Shown in pieces: positions 26,503-36,212 of a stretch of 64,000 nucleotides of DNA. The notes below the pieces were generated by a model. That model had not been told where the DNA came from and did no database searches. It was given only the letters and a program-made list of their open reading frames with translations. This DNA comes from Flammeovirgaceae bacterium UBA4465 (GTDB lineage: Bacteria > Bacteroidota > Bacteroidia > Cytophagales > Cyclobacteriaceae), in contig CAJJBF010000001.1 of the NCBI GenBank assembly GCA_905182375.1, positions 124,001-188,000 on the forward strand. The letters are read 5' to 3'. Every line of letters starts with the position of its first letter. The first letter of the stretch is position 1. Position numbers and translations under genes: made by a program.

Positions 26503-29229
26503 TTATAATTTAAATGCTTTGTTAACTAAATCTTCCTGTTCTATCTTATGGATTTTATTAAAACCCGTCGCAGGTGACGAAGCTGCTTTTCTTGCCACGA
26601 GTGCAAATTCATAACCCTCTGCTATTCTGAGGATATAGGACCAAGGTCCCATATTTTCAGGTTCTTCTTGTGCCCATATTAATTTAGGATTTTTATATTT
26701 TTTCAGAATCGCATCCAATTGTTTTTTGGGAAAAGGATGCAATTGCTCTATTCTTATAATGGCAACTTCTTTGGCCTTTTGCTTTAGCTGTTCGTCTAAA
26801 AAGTCAAAATAAATTTTCCCAGAACACATAATTACCTTTTTCACCTTACTAGCGACCACGTAATCATCTGAATAAATTTCACAAAACTTACCTTCAGTAA
26901 AATCTTTTATCGGCGCGGCTACCTTCGGACTTCTTAACAGAGATTTAGGGGAAAAAACGACACAGGGTTTTCTGAATTCCCAAGCCACCTGTCTACGCAT
27001 TAAATGAAAAAAGTTGGCCGAACTAGTGACGTTTGCGATAATCATGTTATCCTGAGCACTCATCTGAAGAAACCGTTCCATACGGGCACTGGAGTGTTCA
27101 GGACCTTGTCCTTCGTAGCCGTGGGGAAGTAACATCACCAACCCATTCATTCGTTGCCACTTGGTCTCCGCGCTTGAAATAAATTGATCAATCATGACCT
27201 GAGCTCCATTGGCAAAATCTCCAAATTGGGCTTCCCACACCACCAATGCATTGGGAGTTGACATGGCGTAACCATATTCAAAGCCCAGTACACCAAACTC
27301 AGACAACAGAGAATTAAAAATTTTAAGAGGCTGTTGCCCCTCCTCAATATGGTTTAGATGGCAATAAGGTTCGTTGGTCTCTGAATCAACTACAAAAGAA
27401 TGCCGGTGGGAAAAAGTACCGCGTTTGACATCCTGACCCGACATGCGCACGATTTTACCCTCAGCCAATAATGATCCGTAGGCAAGTAATTCACCTTCAC
27501 CCCATCCTAATTCTTTTTTGTCAAAAAAGGCCGATTTTCGATCTTTCATCAGCTTTTCTATTTGTCTTAAGGGTTTAAAACCTACGGGGAGCGTCGTCAG
27601 TGCATGCGCTATTTTTTGAACCGACGCATCAGAAATTGAGGTGTCGGGAGATGCATGAAAATCTTCAGGTTTAGACTTTCTTAAAAACTTCCATTCCTCA
27701 TCAATTTTTTGTGGCTTATACGGCAGTGGCTTTTGCTTCACGAGATTGAGCCTATCCTGCAGTAATTTTTTAAATTCCTTATCTAATTTTTCGGCAGTTT
27801 CTCCAGCCTCATCACCCCTTTCTTTGAGTTTTTTTATATACACCTCACGCGGATTGGGATGCTTGGAGATAATATTGTAAAGTTTAGGTTGCGTAAATTT
27901 GGGTTCGTCACTTTCATTATGACCGTGTCTTCTATAGCACAGCAAATCAATAAAAATATCTTTACCAAACTCCTGTCTGTACTCCACAGCTAGATTGACT
28001 GCAAAATTGACAGCTTCGGCATCATCGCCATTAACATGCAACACGGGCGCATCTATTATTTTCGATAAATCTGTACAATAAATACTTGACCTTGCATCGT
28101 CATAATCTGTGGTAAAACCTACTTGATTATTGATGACAAAATGAATCGTTCCTCCGGTTCTATAACCTTCTAAATTGGCCATTTGAACACATTCGTAAAC
28201 CAAGCCTTGACCCGCAACCGCAGCATCTCCATGAATGACGATAGGTAGACATTTGGACATGTCTCCCCCATATTCGTCATCTATTTGCGCTCGGGTTACT
28301 CCCAATACTACGGGGTCCACGGCTTCGAGATGTGAAGGATTAGGTGCAAGTTTCACATAGGCCATATTTCCGGAATCTGAAACATATTGGCTTGAAAATC
28401 CCAAATGATACTTCACATCTCCATCACCCATAGTAAGATCTGGATTGGATCCTCCTTCAAATTCATTAAAAATTTCATCATAGGTTTTGCCCATGATATT
28501 AGCCAAAACATTCAATCTCCCACGATGCGCCATCCCAATAACTACCTCCTGAACTCCAAATTCGACGGCCCTTCTAATTATTTTATCTAGCGCTGGTATG
28601 GTATTCTCTCCCCCTTCCAAAGAAAACCTTTTTTGGCCTATATATTTGGTATGTAGAAAGTTTTCAAATACCACGGCTTCATTGAGTTTACCCAAGATGT
28701 GTTCTTTCTCTTTTTCGGGAGGATTAATGTTGGCGCCCTCAGTTTCACATTTGGAACGAAACCAGGCCAAAATATGCGGTTCTCTTAAGTGGGAATATTC
28801 ATAACCAATAGATCCTAAATAAATCTTTTTTAATCGAGTTACAATATCTTTCAACTTAGCAGAACCGAGCCCTATTTCATTACCTACCTGAAAAGGGGTT
28901 TCTAAATCAGCTGATGACAAACCGAAATGATCTAAATCTAATTTGATATCATGATTCCTTCTATCCCGTACAGGGTTGGTATCTGATTTCAAGTGTGCTC
29001 TTGATCTATAAGCATGTATCAGATTTTTGACAGCCGTTTCTTTTGAGTTTCCCACAGCAGGATCGGCACCGGCACCATAGCTATTGGCAGAAAACTCAAA
29101 TCCCTGGAAAAATAATCTCCAGGAAGCATCAACGCTTTCAGGATCTTCCTGATAAGATTCATATAGATTGTTAATGTGCGCTACATCCGCATTTCCGATA
29201 TAAGAATATTTATCCATTTGAGTACTCAT
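26503..29229 (-). CDS. odhA: 2-oxoglutarate dehydrogenase E1 component
   Basis: E1 is the thiamine-diphosphate decarboxylase of the TCA-cycle 2-oxoglutarate dehydrogenase. The 908-residue frame has the N-terminal E1-specific SYIGNADVAHINNLYESYQEDPESVDASW segment that contacts E2, the thiamine domain with IGMAHRGRLNVLANIMGK, the Mg-site-like GDAAVAGQGLVYE and HGHNESDEP, and the transketolase C-terminal part with WEAQFGDFANGAQVMIDQFISS and LPHGYEGQGPEHSSARMERFLQ. The ATG at 29217 (MDKYSYIG) is an alternative start that fits homologs better and leaves more leader behind the promoter at 29241-29273. It heads the odhA-odhB-lpd operon. Confidence 0.95.
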   Translation of the reverse strand: MSTQMDKYSYIGNADVAHINNLYESYQEDPESVDASWRLFFQGFEFSANSYGAGADPAVGNSKETAVKNLIHAYRSRAHLKSDTNPVRDRRNHDIKLDLDHFGLSSADLETPFQVGNEIGLGSAKLKDIVTRLKKIYLGSIGYEYSHLREPHILAWFRSKCETEGANINPPEKEKEHILGKLNEAVVFENFLHTKYIGQKRFSLEGGENTIPALDKIIRRAVEFGVQEVVIGMAHRGRLNVLANIMGKTYDEIFNEFEGGSNPDLTMGDGDVKYHLGFSSQYVSDSGNMAYVKLAPNPSHLEAVDPVVLGVTRAQIDDEYGGDMSKCLPIVIHGDAAVAGQGLVYECVQMANLEGYRTGGTIHFVINNQVGFTTDYDDARSSIYCTDLSKIIDAPVLHVNGDDAEAVNFAVNLAVEYRQEFGKDIFIDLLCYRRHGHNESDEPKFTQPKLYNIISKHPNPREVYIKKLKERGDEAGETAEKLDKEFKKLLQDRLNLVKQKPLPYKPQKIDEEWKFLRKSKPEDFHASPDTSISDASVQKIAHALTTLPVGFKPLRQIEKLMKDRKSAFFDKKELGWGEGELLAYGSLLAEGKIVRMSGQDVKRGTFSHRHSFVVDSETNEPYCHLNHIEEGQQPLKIFNSLLSEFGVLGFEYGYAMSTPNALVVWEAQFGDFANGAQVMIDQFISSAETKWQRMNGLVMLLPHGYEGQGPEHSSARMERFLQMSAQDNMIIANVTSSANFFHLMRRQVAWEFRKPCVVFSPKSLLRSPKVAAPIKDFTEGKFCEIYSDDYVVASKVKKVIMCSGKIYFDFLDEQLKQKAKEVAIIRIEQLHPFPKKQLDAILKKYKNPKLIWAQEEPENMGPWSYILRIAEGYEFALVARKAASSPATGFNKIHKIEQEDLVNKAFKL

Positions 29230-29240
29230 TAATAAGTATT

Positions 29241-29273
29241 CAAATATAGACAGAGTATTTAATTATTACAAAA
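29241..29273 (-). promoter_or_regulatory. Promoter for the odhA operon
   Basis: On the minus strand TTTTG (29269-29273), a 20-base spacer and TATATTTG (29241-29248) match the Bacteroidota -33 TTTG / -7 TAnnTTTG promoter. It lies 11 bases before ATG 29229 and 23 before ATG 29217. Confidence 0.6.
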
Positions 29274-29372
29274 CCGTATAAACGAATATGCAAATTAATA
29301 TTGAAATAAAATTTAAATTGCATCTAATTGCTTTTATTGCATCTCTCAAATAACTTAATAGATATTTTCCTT

Positions 29373-29380
29373 TATCTTTG
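29373..29380 (+). promoter_or_regulatory. -7 promoter element for the rpsP operon
   Basis: TATCTTTG matches TAnnTTTG 52 bases before the rpsP ATG, leaving a leader in which S16 or another factor could act. The -33 element is not clear. Confidence 0.5.
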
Positions 29381-29432
29381 CGCTCTATTTTTTAATTTTT
29401 AACATGGACGCGTTCCATAAATAAAACAAATA

Positions 29433-30218
29433 ATGTCAGTAAAAATAAGATTAGCACGTCGAGGACGTAGAAAATTGGCCCTATATGATGTGGTCATCGC
29501 AGACGCAAGAGCACCACGAGATGGTCGCTTTATTGAAAAAATTGGTACTTATAATCCCAATGTCAATCCTGCATTAATTAATATTAATGAAGAAAAGGCC
29601 CTAGATTGGATTATGAAAGGTGCCCAGCCAACCGATACGGCTCGAGCCATTCTATCTGAAAGAGGAGTTATGTTTAAAAAACATCTTCAAGTAGGCGTCA
29701 ATAAAGGAGCCATCACACAGGAGAATGCAGACAAAAAGTTTGACGAATGGTTCCAAAACAAAGAAAAACAGAATCAAGAAGCTCTCAATAAATTGACTGA
29801 AGCCAACAACAAGGTGGCCAAAACAAAGTTTGAGGCTGAAAAGAAGGTCAATGAAACAAGAGCAGCGGCCATCATGAAAAGAAAGCAAGATACAGAAGCC
29901 GCGCTAGCTGCTGAAATAACAGATGCTGGAGTAGCTGCTTCTGAGAAAGAACTCACCGAAGAGGCTGAGGAAGCGATCTCAGATCAGAAAACTGCTGAAA
30001 AGGCAAACGCCGAAGTGCCTGAAGCTTCCAAAACTGAAGCCGTTGCATTACAAGGAGTGAAAGTGGAAGAAGTGAAAGCGGAAGAAGTGAAAGTAGAAGA
30101 AGTGAAAGCGGAAGAAGTGAAAGCGGAAGAAGTGAAAGTGGAAGAAGTGAAAGCTGCAAGTCCCGCAGAAACGAAGGAAAGTGATAAGGGACCAGCAGCA
30201 CCTGAAGCTTCAAAATAA
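29433..30218 (+). CDS. rpsP: 30S ribosomal protein S16 with long acidic C-terminal extension
   Basis: The first 80 or so residues are ribosomal protein S16 of the small subunit ([53 protein letters not shown]). Typical S16 is about 80-90 residues. This one has 261. The rest is a charged, coiled-coil-like Lys/Glu/Ala-rich extension (about 85-200) followed by a perfect-to-near-perfect 15-base repeat that encodes [10 protein letters not shown] (30057-30155), ending in a Pro/Ala-rich tail. Extended S16 is known in Bacteroidota. The repeat is likely unstable in copy number. The gene heads rpsP-rimM-trmD. Confidence 0.95.
   Translation: MSVKIRLARRGRRKLALYDVVIADARAPRDGRFIEKIGTYNPNVNPALININEEKALDWIMKGAQPTDTARAILSERGVMFKKHLQVGVNKGAITQENADKKFDEWFQNKEKQNQEALNKLTEANNKVAKTKFEAEKKVNETRAAAIMKRKQDTEAALAAEITDAGVAASEKELTEEAEEAISDQKTAEKANAEVPEASKTEAVALQGVKVEEVKAEEVKVEEVKAEEVKAEEVKVEEVKAASPAETKESDKGPAAPEASK
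30057..30155 (+). repeat. Six-copy 15-bp tandem repeat in the S16 tail
   Basis: The unit GTGAAAGYGGAAGAA (one copy with a GTA codon) is repeated six times and followed by a partial copy. It encodes VK(V/A)EE repeats. The frame is multiple-of-three, so copy-number slips would change length but not the reading frame. Confidence 0.9.
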
Positions 30219-30226
30219 TTTTTCTC

Positions 30227-30757
30227 ATGCGTAAAGATGAGTGTTACCAGTTAGGTCATATTGTCAAAACGCACGGATTAAAAGGTATGGTAACCATTGA
30301 TCTAGATGTGGACCAACCAGATGAATACAGTGAATTGGAATCGGTATTTCTAGAGCAATCTGGAAATCTGATTCCTTTTTTTGTTAAACAAATCTCAATG
30401 AATGGTGTAAAAACACTCCTTCATTTCGAAGACATTGATCATATAGATCTGGCCAAGGATCTGGTAGGTCAAGTAATCTATCTACCGCTAAGTCATTTAC
30501 CAGAACTTCGAGATGGAGAATATTTTTTCCACGATCTAGTCGGTTTTGAGATATTCCACCTAGGAGCCTTTTTAGGTACAATTGCACAAATTTATCAACC
30601 CTCTTCACAATATCTTGCGGCTGTCTTTTACAAAGAGCAAGAACTGTTAATTCCCATCGAAGACGCAATATTCAAAAAAGTCGATCTAACAAAAAAAGAA
30701 GCTCATATTGAACTTCCTGATGGTTTCATGGAAATCTATTTTAGCAATGAGAATTGA
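30227..30757 (+). CDS. rimM: Ribosome maturation factor RimM
   Basis: RimM binds S19 and helps 16S rRNA maturation and 30S head assembly. The 176-residue sequence has the N-terminal RimM domain ([22 protein letters not shown]), the middle block [30 protein letters not shown] and the C-terminal PRC-barrel domain ([17 protein letters not shown]... [11 protein letters not shown]). It is of normal length. It begins nine bases after the rpsP stop and overlaps trmD by 11 bases, so it is translationally linked to both neighbours. Confidence 0.95.
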   Translation: MRKDECYQLGHIVKTHGLKGMVTIDLDVDQPDEYSELESVFLEQSGNLIPFFVKQISMNGVKTLLHFEDIDHIDLAKDLVGQVIYLPLSHLPELRDGEYFFHDLVGFEIFHLGAFLGTIAQIYQPSSQYLAAVFYKEQELLIPIEDAIFKKVDLTKKEAHIELPDGFMEIYFSNEN

Positions 30758-31421
30758 CATTATCACATGTCTACCTGAACTTTTTGAGGGTCCCATGAAT
30801 CAAAGCATTGTCAAAAGAGCCAAAAAAAAAGGATTGGTAGAGCTCTATATTCACGATTTAAGACCTTTTACCAGCAGCAAACAAAAATCTATTGATGATT
30901 ATGCTTATGGAGGAGGTGCAGGGATGGTCATGATGATTGAGCCTATTGACCGGTGCATCAGTGCTCTAAAAAAGCATACAGATTATGATGAGATCATTTT
31001 TATGACACCCGATGGAGAGAAATTAAGCCAATCCACGTGCAATCAATTGTCTCTTAATAAAAACATCATATTACTCTGTGGCCACTACAAAGGTATAGAT
31101 CAACGCGTACGTGACCATTTAATCACCCGAGAAATCAGTATCGGAGATTATGTTCTCTCTGGAGGTGAAATAGCCGCTATGGTGGTTGCCGATAGTTTAA
31201 TCCGACTGATCCCAGGTGTGCTCAACGATGAAAGCTCCGCGCTCACCGATTCTTTTCAAGATGACCTATTGGCTCCTCCTGTGTATACAAGACCTGCTGT
31301 ATATAACGGATGGGAAGTACCGAAAGTACTCTTATCAGGCAACGAGGCTGTGATAAATGACTGGAGGCATGAAGCAGCTGTTAAGAAAACTAAAGAAAGA
31401 CGGCCCCGTTTACTGAATTGA
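30747..31421 (+). CDS. trmD: tRNA (guanine-N1)-methyltransferase
   Basis: TrmD puts m1G at position 37 of tRNAs with G36, which prevents +1 frameshifting. The 224-residue protein starts at ATG 30747 ([17 protein letters not shown]). It has the SPOUT trefoil-knot region: [51 protein letters not shown], and the [20 protein letters not shown] block. It is shorter than the E. coli enzyme (255) mainly at the C-terminus, which is not unusual. The start overlaps the end of rimM. The usual fourth gene, rplS, does not follow. Confidence 0.95.
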   Translation: MRIDIITCLPELFEGPMNQSIVKRAKKKGLVELYIHDLRPFTSSKQKSIDDYAYGGGAGMVMMIEPIDRCISALKKHTDYDEIIFMTPDGEKLSQSTCNQLSLNKNIILLCGHYKGIDQRVRDHLITREISIGDYVLSGGEIAAMVVADSLIRLIPGVLNDESSALTDSFQDDLLAPPVYTRPAVYNGWEVPKVLLSGNEAVINDWRHEAAVKKTKERRPRLLN

Positions 31422-31539
31422 TCAAATCTAAAGCCCATCACAATGAGCATAAAATATTTTAAAAGCTCATGGATCGCTTGGTAAGCTCATATTGACAAAA
31501 GATATTAAATTAACTTTACGCACCTTAAAGATAAATTCA

Positions 31540-32676
31540 TTGAAAATAGTCATCAAAACCTTACATGGACTCGAAGAGGTCCTCATGAAGGAAGTGGAAC
31601 TCCTAGGCGGACAAAACATCAAAAAAAGAAAACGCGCTGTAGAATGTGAAGGAAAACTGCCCTTTCTTTATGAGGCAAATTTGAACTTAAGGACTGCCTT
31701 ACGTATTTTGGTCCCTGTGTATGAATTTACAGCTCGTAATGAAACCGAACTTTACAACCAAGTCAAATCATTTGATTGGTCTCAATTTCTTGATGTCAGG
31801 CAAACTTTTGCCATCGACAATACTATTTTCTCAGAGTATTTTACGCACTCAAAATATGCTGCACTTAAAATGAAAGATGCGATTGCCGATCAGTTTAGAG
31901 AAAAGTTTGATTTGCGGCCCTCTGTAGATGTTGAAAAACCTGATATCCTCTTCAACTTACATGCTTATCAAGATAAATTCACCATTTCATTGGACAGTTC
32001 GGGACGACTCCTCAATCAACGCGGTTATAGGGAACCAGGACACCAAGCTCCACTCAATGAAGTCATGGCTGCCGGTCTCTTACAGCTGGCAGGTTGGAAT
32101 AAAAGTATCCCTCTGGTTGATCCCATGTGTGGAACCGGAACCATCATCATTGAGGCGGTACTCATGGGCTTAAATATTCCTCCTCAAATCAATCAAAAAG
32201 AATTTGGCTTTAAGAATTGGAATAACTTTCAACCCATGATGTGGAATCGCATCAGAGCAGAATCGCAGGGTAAAATCAGAAGTGCCCCCTTAATGATCTC
32301 CGGTGGAGATATCGATGGTCATGCCGTTGCCCTCGCCAAAGGAGCCTTGAAAAAACTGAGAATGGGGCGAGATGTTCAAATCAGACAAGTCGCATTTGAG
32401 GACTTTATTCCCAAATTTCAAACAGGTATGATCATCACCAATCCTCCCTATGGTGAAAGAATTGGAGAAGAAGTCGATAGTCTTTATAAAAAACTAGGAG
32501 ATTCCTTTAAAAATAACTTTTCAGGTTTCGATGCTTGGGTATTGAGCTCAAATATCCCAGCACTCAAACAGTTACATTTAAAACCGAGTGAAAAAATGGC
32601 TTTATTCAATGGAGCCTTACAAGTCCAATTCTGCAAATACAACCTACAAGAAGGTGCATACCTCGAAGAAGAATAA
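31540..32676 (+). CDS. THUMP-domain class I RNA methyltransferase (RlmL/YpsC-like)
   Basis: The protein has an N-terminal ferredoxin-like/THUMP RNA-binding part (GLEEVLMKEVELLGGQNI... RTALRILVPVYEF) and a Rossmann methyltransferase domain with VDPMCGTGTIIIEA (AdoMet-binding motif I) and ITNPPYGERIG (NPPY catalytic motif for N-methylation of guanine or adenine). This matches the N-terminal half of RlmL, which makes m2G2445 in 23S rRNA. The target in this organism is inferred. No ATG is suitable. TTG 31540 (KIVIKTLHG) fits homologs; TTG 31492 is an earlier alternative. It follows trmD in the same direction. Confidence 0.8.
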   Translation: MKIVIKTLHGLEEVLMKEVELLGGQNIKKRKRAVECEGKLPFLYEANLNLRTALRILVPVYEFTARNETELYNQVKSFDWSQFLDVRQTFAIDNTIFSEYFTHSKYAALKMKDAIADQFREKFDLRPSVDVEKPDILFNLHAYQDKFTISLDSSGRLLNQRGYREPGHQAPLNEVMAAGLLQLAGWNKSIPLVDPMCGTGTIIIEAVLMGLNIPPQINQKEFGFKNWNNFQPMMWNRIRAESQGKIRSAPLMISGGDIDGHAVALAKGALKKLRMGRDVQIRQVAFEDFIPKFQTGMIITNPPYGERIGEEVDSLYKKLGDSFKNNFSGFDAWVLSSNIPALKQLHLKPSEKMALFNGALQVQFCKYNLQEGAYLEEE

Positions 32677-32746
32677 CTTCATATAGACGCTAGAAAAATT
32701 ACATTTTTCAACAGGAAAATGAATAAATTAGCACTTTTTAATAATT

Positions 32747-34048
32747 ATGAGACAAAAATTACTTCGCGAGGGCGCGGATGAACTCTCCTATGAAATTCGG
32801 GGAATCGTAAGTAAAGCAGAACAACTTGAACAACTTGGTCATCGGATTTATTGGGAAAACATAGGTGATCCCATCCAAAAGCATCGTACGCTCCCCAACT
32901 GGATCAAGGACATCATTATTGAACTCTTGAAAGACGATACTACTTATGGTTATAGTCATTCCAAGGGGCTCCTAGAGACACGTGCCTTTCTTGCTAACAA
33001 AACCAATCTATTAAATGGGGTTCAAATCAACGCAGAGGATATCACCTTTTTTAATGGCCTAGGAGATGCCATTGCGAAAATTTATCAATACCTCCTACCA
33101 ACGGCTCGGGTAATAGGCCCCTCACCTGCCTATTCGACGCATTCTTCTGCAGAAGCAGCTCATGCCAATCACCAACCAATTACTTATGCTCTTGATCCCG
33201 AAAATCAATGGTATCCAGATCTTGTAGATTTACGAAATAAAGTATGCTACAATCCCAATATCGTAGGTATATTGGTTATCAATCCCGACAATCCCACCGG
33301 GATGGTTTATCCTGAAAAAATCTTGAGAGCTATGGTCGCCATTGCCAAAGACTTTAGCCTTTTTTTGATTTTTGATGAGATTTATGAACACATCATATAC
33401 AATAATGCAAGTACTGCTCCAATGGCAAAAGTCATCGGAACGGTCCCTGGAATTTCATTGAAAGGGATTTCTAAGGAAGTTCCTTGGCCAGGGGCAAGAT
33501 GTGGATGGGCGGAATACTATAATCGAGATCAAGATGATGACTTCAATAAGCTTTGTCAAACCATAGATAATGCCAAAATGATCGAGGTCAGTTCAACTAC
33601 GTTGCCTCAAAGGGCTATTCCCAAGATCATGACCGATCCCCGTTATGACCTTTTTTTAAAAAGTACCAGTCAAGCAATTGGTCAAAGAAGTAAAAAGCTC
33701 TGTGATTTTTTTGCTGAAATTCCCTATGTCAACTTCAACCTGACCAATGGGGCTTTTTATAACACCATTATCTTCAAGGTAGGAGCATTAAAACCCAAAC
33801 AACAACTAAATATTACGGATCCAGAAATAACACACCTACTGGAAAATTGGCTGACCCCTGAAATGCCATTAGACCAACGATTCGTCTATTATTTATTGGC
33901 CGCTAAACAGGTCTGTGTAGTACCTATCTCGGCTTTCTGTTCCCCTCTTTTAGGATTTAGGATTACACTTTTAGAAGAAGACTTAGAGGATCAACTTGAA
34001 ATCTTTACCCGAATCAAAGAAGGTATTATGGAATACTGTAGCGATTGA
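32747..34048 (+). CDS. Pyridoxal-phosphate aminotransferase, class I/II
   Basis: A 433-residue fold-type I aminotransferase. The PLP-site signatures are NPDNPTGMVY (Asn ring contact), FDEIYEH (Asp to the pyridine N), and the Schiff-base Lys in SLKGISKEVPWPGARCGWAEY, which carries the later Arg that binds the substrate carboxylate. The sequence suggests an alanine/aspartate-type aminotransferase, but the length and an internal segment near 380 (LTPEMPLDQRFVYYLLAAKQV) do not allow a definite substrate. It stands alone, 70 bases after the methyltransferase gene. Confidence 0.85.
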   Translation: MRQKLLREGADELSYEIRGIVSKAEQLEQLGHRIYWENIGDPIQKHRTLPNWIKDIIIELLKDDTTYGYSHSKGLLETRAFLANKTNLLNGVQINAEDITFFNGLGDAIAKIYQYLLPTARVIGPSPAYSTHSSAEAAHANHQPITYALDPENQWYPDLVDLRNKVCYNPNIVGILVINPDNPTGMVYPEKILRAMVAIAKDFSLFLIFDEIYEHIIYNNASTAPMAKVIGTVPGISLKGISKEVPWPGARCGWAEYYNRDQDDDFNKLCQTIDNAKMIEVSSTTLPQRAIPKIMTDPRYDLFLKSTSQAIGQRSKKLCDFFAEIPYVNFNLTNGAFYNTIIFKVGALKPKQQLNITDPEITHLLENWLTPEMPLDQRFVYYLLAAKQVCVVPISAFCSPLLGFRITLLEEDLEDQLEIFTRIKEGIMEYCSD

Positions 34049-34112
34049 GCTAAGGTGACTCCCCGCCTATAAGTGGTTAATTAATTATGGAAGTCCTTTG
34101 AGTTAATAGGTG

Positions 34113-35039
34113 TCATCCTTCCGCGGTTTGGATGAAGGATATATTCCGCTGTAATCCTTTAAATTTCGTCCGGTTTATTGGAGATTTTTTAAATATATTA
34201 CCGAAGACTACCTCCGTCATTTCCTCCCAGGCTGTTTTTGATAATTCTTCCCAGCCTTGGGGAGCAAATTGGGGTTCATTATGTGGGGTTGAAAATCTAT
34301 TCCAAGGACACACCTGTTGACAGATATCACAACCAAAAGCCCACCCTTCCATTTTATCACTGAACTCCGTAGGTATTTCGTCTTTCAATTCAATGGTTAA
34401 ATAAGAAATGCAACGACTTCCATCCACCACATAAGGTTCTGAGATTGCATCCGTTGGACAGGCATCTATACATCTGGTACAGGTACCACAATAATCCTTA
34501 ATCGGCCCATCGGCCTCTAATTTTAAATCAATAATCAGCTCTGCCAAAAAAAAGTAACTACCCGAATCTTTATTGATTAACAAAGTATTTTTACCTACCC
34601 AACCCAAACCGCTTTTTGAGGCCCATGCCCGCTCATGTACCGGTGCTGAATCGACAAAAGCACGCCCCTCAATCTTCCCTATGCCCGCCTTCATCCTATT
34701 CATGAATTCCGCCAATTTATCCTTGATGACAAAATGATAATCTTTACCATAGGCGTATCGGGCGATCTTATAGGGTGTCTGATCGGTTTCATCTTTTTGT
34801 GGTGCATAATTATACAAAAGGGAAATCACCGATTGGGCACCAGCTACAAGCTTTCGGGGATCCAATCGTTTATCAAAATGACGCTCCATGTAGCTCATTT
34901 TACCTTGATAGCCTCTTTTTAACCAAGTTTCAAGATGATCCGCCTCTTCTGCCAAAAAATCAGCCTTTGATATGCCGCAATATGAAAAGCCCAAATCCAA
35001 TGCGATCTCCTTAACGATATCTCTGTTGGATTTCATCAT
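34113..35039 (-). CDS. queG: Epoxyqueuosine reductase
   Basis: QueG performs the last step of queuosine synthesis, reducing epoxyqueuosine in tRNA to queuosine with a cobalamin cofactor and two 4Fe-4S clusters. The 308-residue protein has the N-terminal cobalamin-binding part ([61 protein letters not shown]-like block) and the two ferredoxin-type motifs [16 protein letters not shown] and [11 protein letters not shown]. It ends a little earlier than proteobacterial QueG, which have extra HEAT repeats. ATG 35036, the second Met, is an equally good start. It is convergent with the upstream aminotransferase gene. Confidence 0.93.
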   Translation of the reverse strand: MMKSNRDIVKEIALDLGFSYCGISKADFLAEEADHLETWLKRGYQGKMSYMERHFDKRLDPRKLVAGAQSVISLLYNYAPQKDETDQTPYKIARYAYGKDYHFVIKDKLAEFMNRMKAGIGKIEGRAFVDSAPVHERAWASKSGLGWVGKNTLLINKDSGSYFFLAELIIDLKLEADGPIKDYCGTCTRCIDACPTDAISEPYVVDGSRCISYLTIELKDEIPTEFSDKMEGWAFGCDICQQVCPWNRFSTPHNEPQFAPQGWEELSKTAWEEMTEVVFGNIFKKSPINRTKFKGLQRNISFIQTAEG

Positions 35040-35112
35040 CTAAAAAGATGATGAAAAGGAATCCTAATGACGCCTCTCATAACCATCGTGTGAAGCGTGA
35101 CATGCCACCTAG

Positions 35113-36138
35113 TCAAAATAATGTGTTCATTTGTGCCGGGGGTATCATACCCAAATGCTTGTAGGCCAATTCAGTCGCTTGACGCCCCCGTGCCGTACGC
35201 TTCAAAAAGCCTTCCATGATTAAAAAAGGTTCATAAACCTCTTCTATCGTTTCGGCCTCCTCTCCGCACGCCGTCGCAATGGTCGATAAACCCACCGGTC
35301 CCCCCTTAAATTTATCAATAATAGTAGATAAAATACGATTATCCATTTCATCTAATCCATGATTATCCACATTTAAGGCCTTCAATGCCATCTTTACGAT
35401 GATAAGCGTGATAGATCCATCCCCTTTTATTTGAGCAAAATCTCGGGTTCTTCTTAATAAGTTATTGGCGATCCGAGGAGTTCCCCTACTTCTTCTGGCT
35501 ATTTCAAAAGTGGCCTCAGGTTCGAATTCACAATTTAAAATATCACAAGATCTTCCAACGATTCGGGTCAGTAGCTTGGCATCATAATATTCTAGCCTCG
35601 CATTGATTCCAAAACGCGCACGCAAGGGCGCGGTCAACAATCCTGAACGGGTCGTCGCACCGATGAGGGTAAATGGGTTCAATCCAATTTGTACAGTTCT
35701 TGCATTGGGCCCTGAATCCAACATAATATCGATCTTATAATCCTCCATGGCGGAATATAAATACTCCTCAACTACCGCATTTAATCTATGTATTTCATCT
35801 ATAAATAACACATCTCCCTCTTCAAGATTTGTAAGAAGGCCTGCCAATTCTCCCGGCTTATCCAGTACGGGTCCACTTGTTATTTTAATATTAGAACCCA
35901 GCTCATTGGCAATAATGTGAGAAAGGGTTGTTTTACCTAGTCCTGGAGGCCCGTGAAGTAAAACATGATCGAGGGGCTCTGATCGTTGACTGGCCGCTTC
36001 GACAAATATCTTTAAGTTATCAACTATCTTTTCTTGCCCCGTAAAGTCATCAAAACTAAGGGGTCTTAAAGCTTTTTCTATCTCTTTATCCGCAGATGAA
36101 AAATCCTCATCATCTGATTTTAAATAATCCTCTCTCAT
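35113..36138 (-). CDS. ruvB: Holliday junction branch migration DNA helicase RuvB
   Basis: RuvB is the AAA+ hexameric motor that, with RuvA, migrates Holliday junctions during recombinational repair. The 341-residue sequence shows Walker [10 protein letters not shown], Walker [11 protein letters not shown], sensor [19 protein letters not shown], the Arg finger region [21 protein letters not shown], and the C-terminal winged helix with RTARGRQAT. All are canonical. RuvA is not in the window, as expected for Bacteroidota where the genes are separate. It is upstream of queG on the same strand. Confidence 0.96.
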   Translation of the reverse strand: MREDYLKSDDEDFSSADKEIEKALRPLSFDDFTGQEKIVDNLKIFVEAASQRSEPLDHVLLHGPPGLGKTTLSHIIANELGSNIKITSGPVLDKPGELAGLLTNLEEGDVLFIDEIHRLNAVVEEYLYSAMEDYKIDIMLDSGPNARTVQIGLNPFTLIGATTRSGLLTAPLRARFGINARLEYYDAKLLTRIVGRSCDILNCEFEPEATFEIARRSRGTPRIANNLLRRTRDFAQIKGDGSITLIIVKMALKALNVDNHGLDEMDNRILSTIIDKFKGGPVGLSTIATACGEEAETIEEVYEPFLIMEGFLKRTARGRQATELAYKHLGMIPPAQMNTLF

Positions 36139-36212
36139 AGTTAATAAATAGAAAACAAATATAACGATTGAATATTCTAATTAGGTCTTACTAATATTGT
36201 AAAAAAAACAAA

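Noticed and set aside
29953-30228. Leu/Ser/Pro repeat protein on the minus strand
   Set aside because: It is the mirror of the S16 tandem repeat (LSLLPLSLL is the reverse complement of the EEVKA repeat) and has no independent support.
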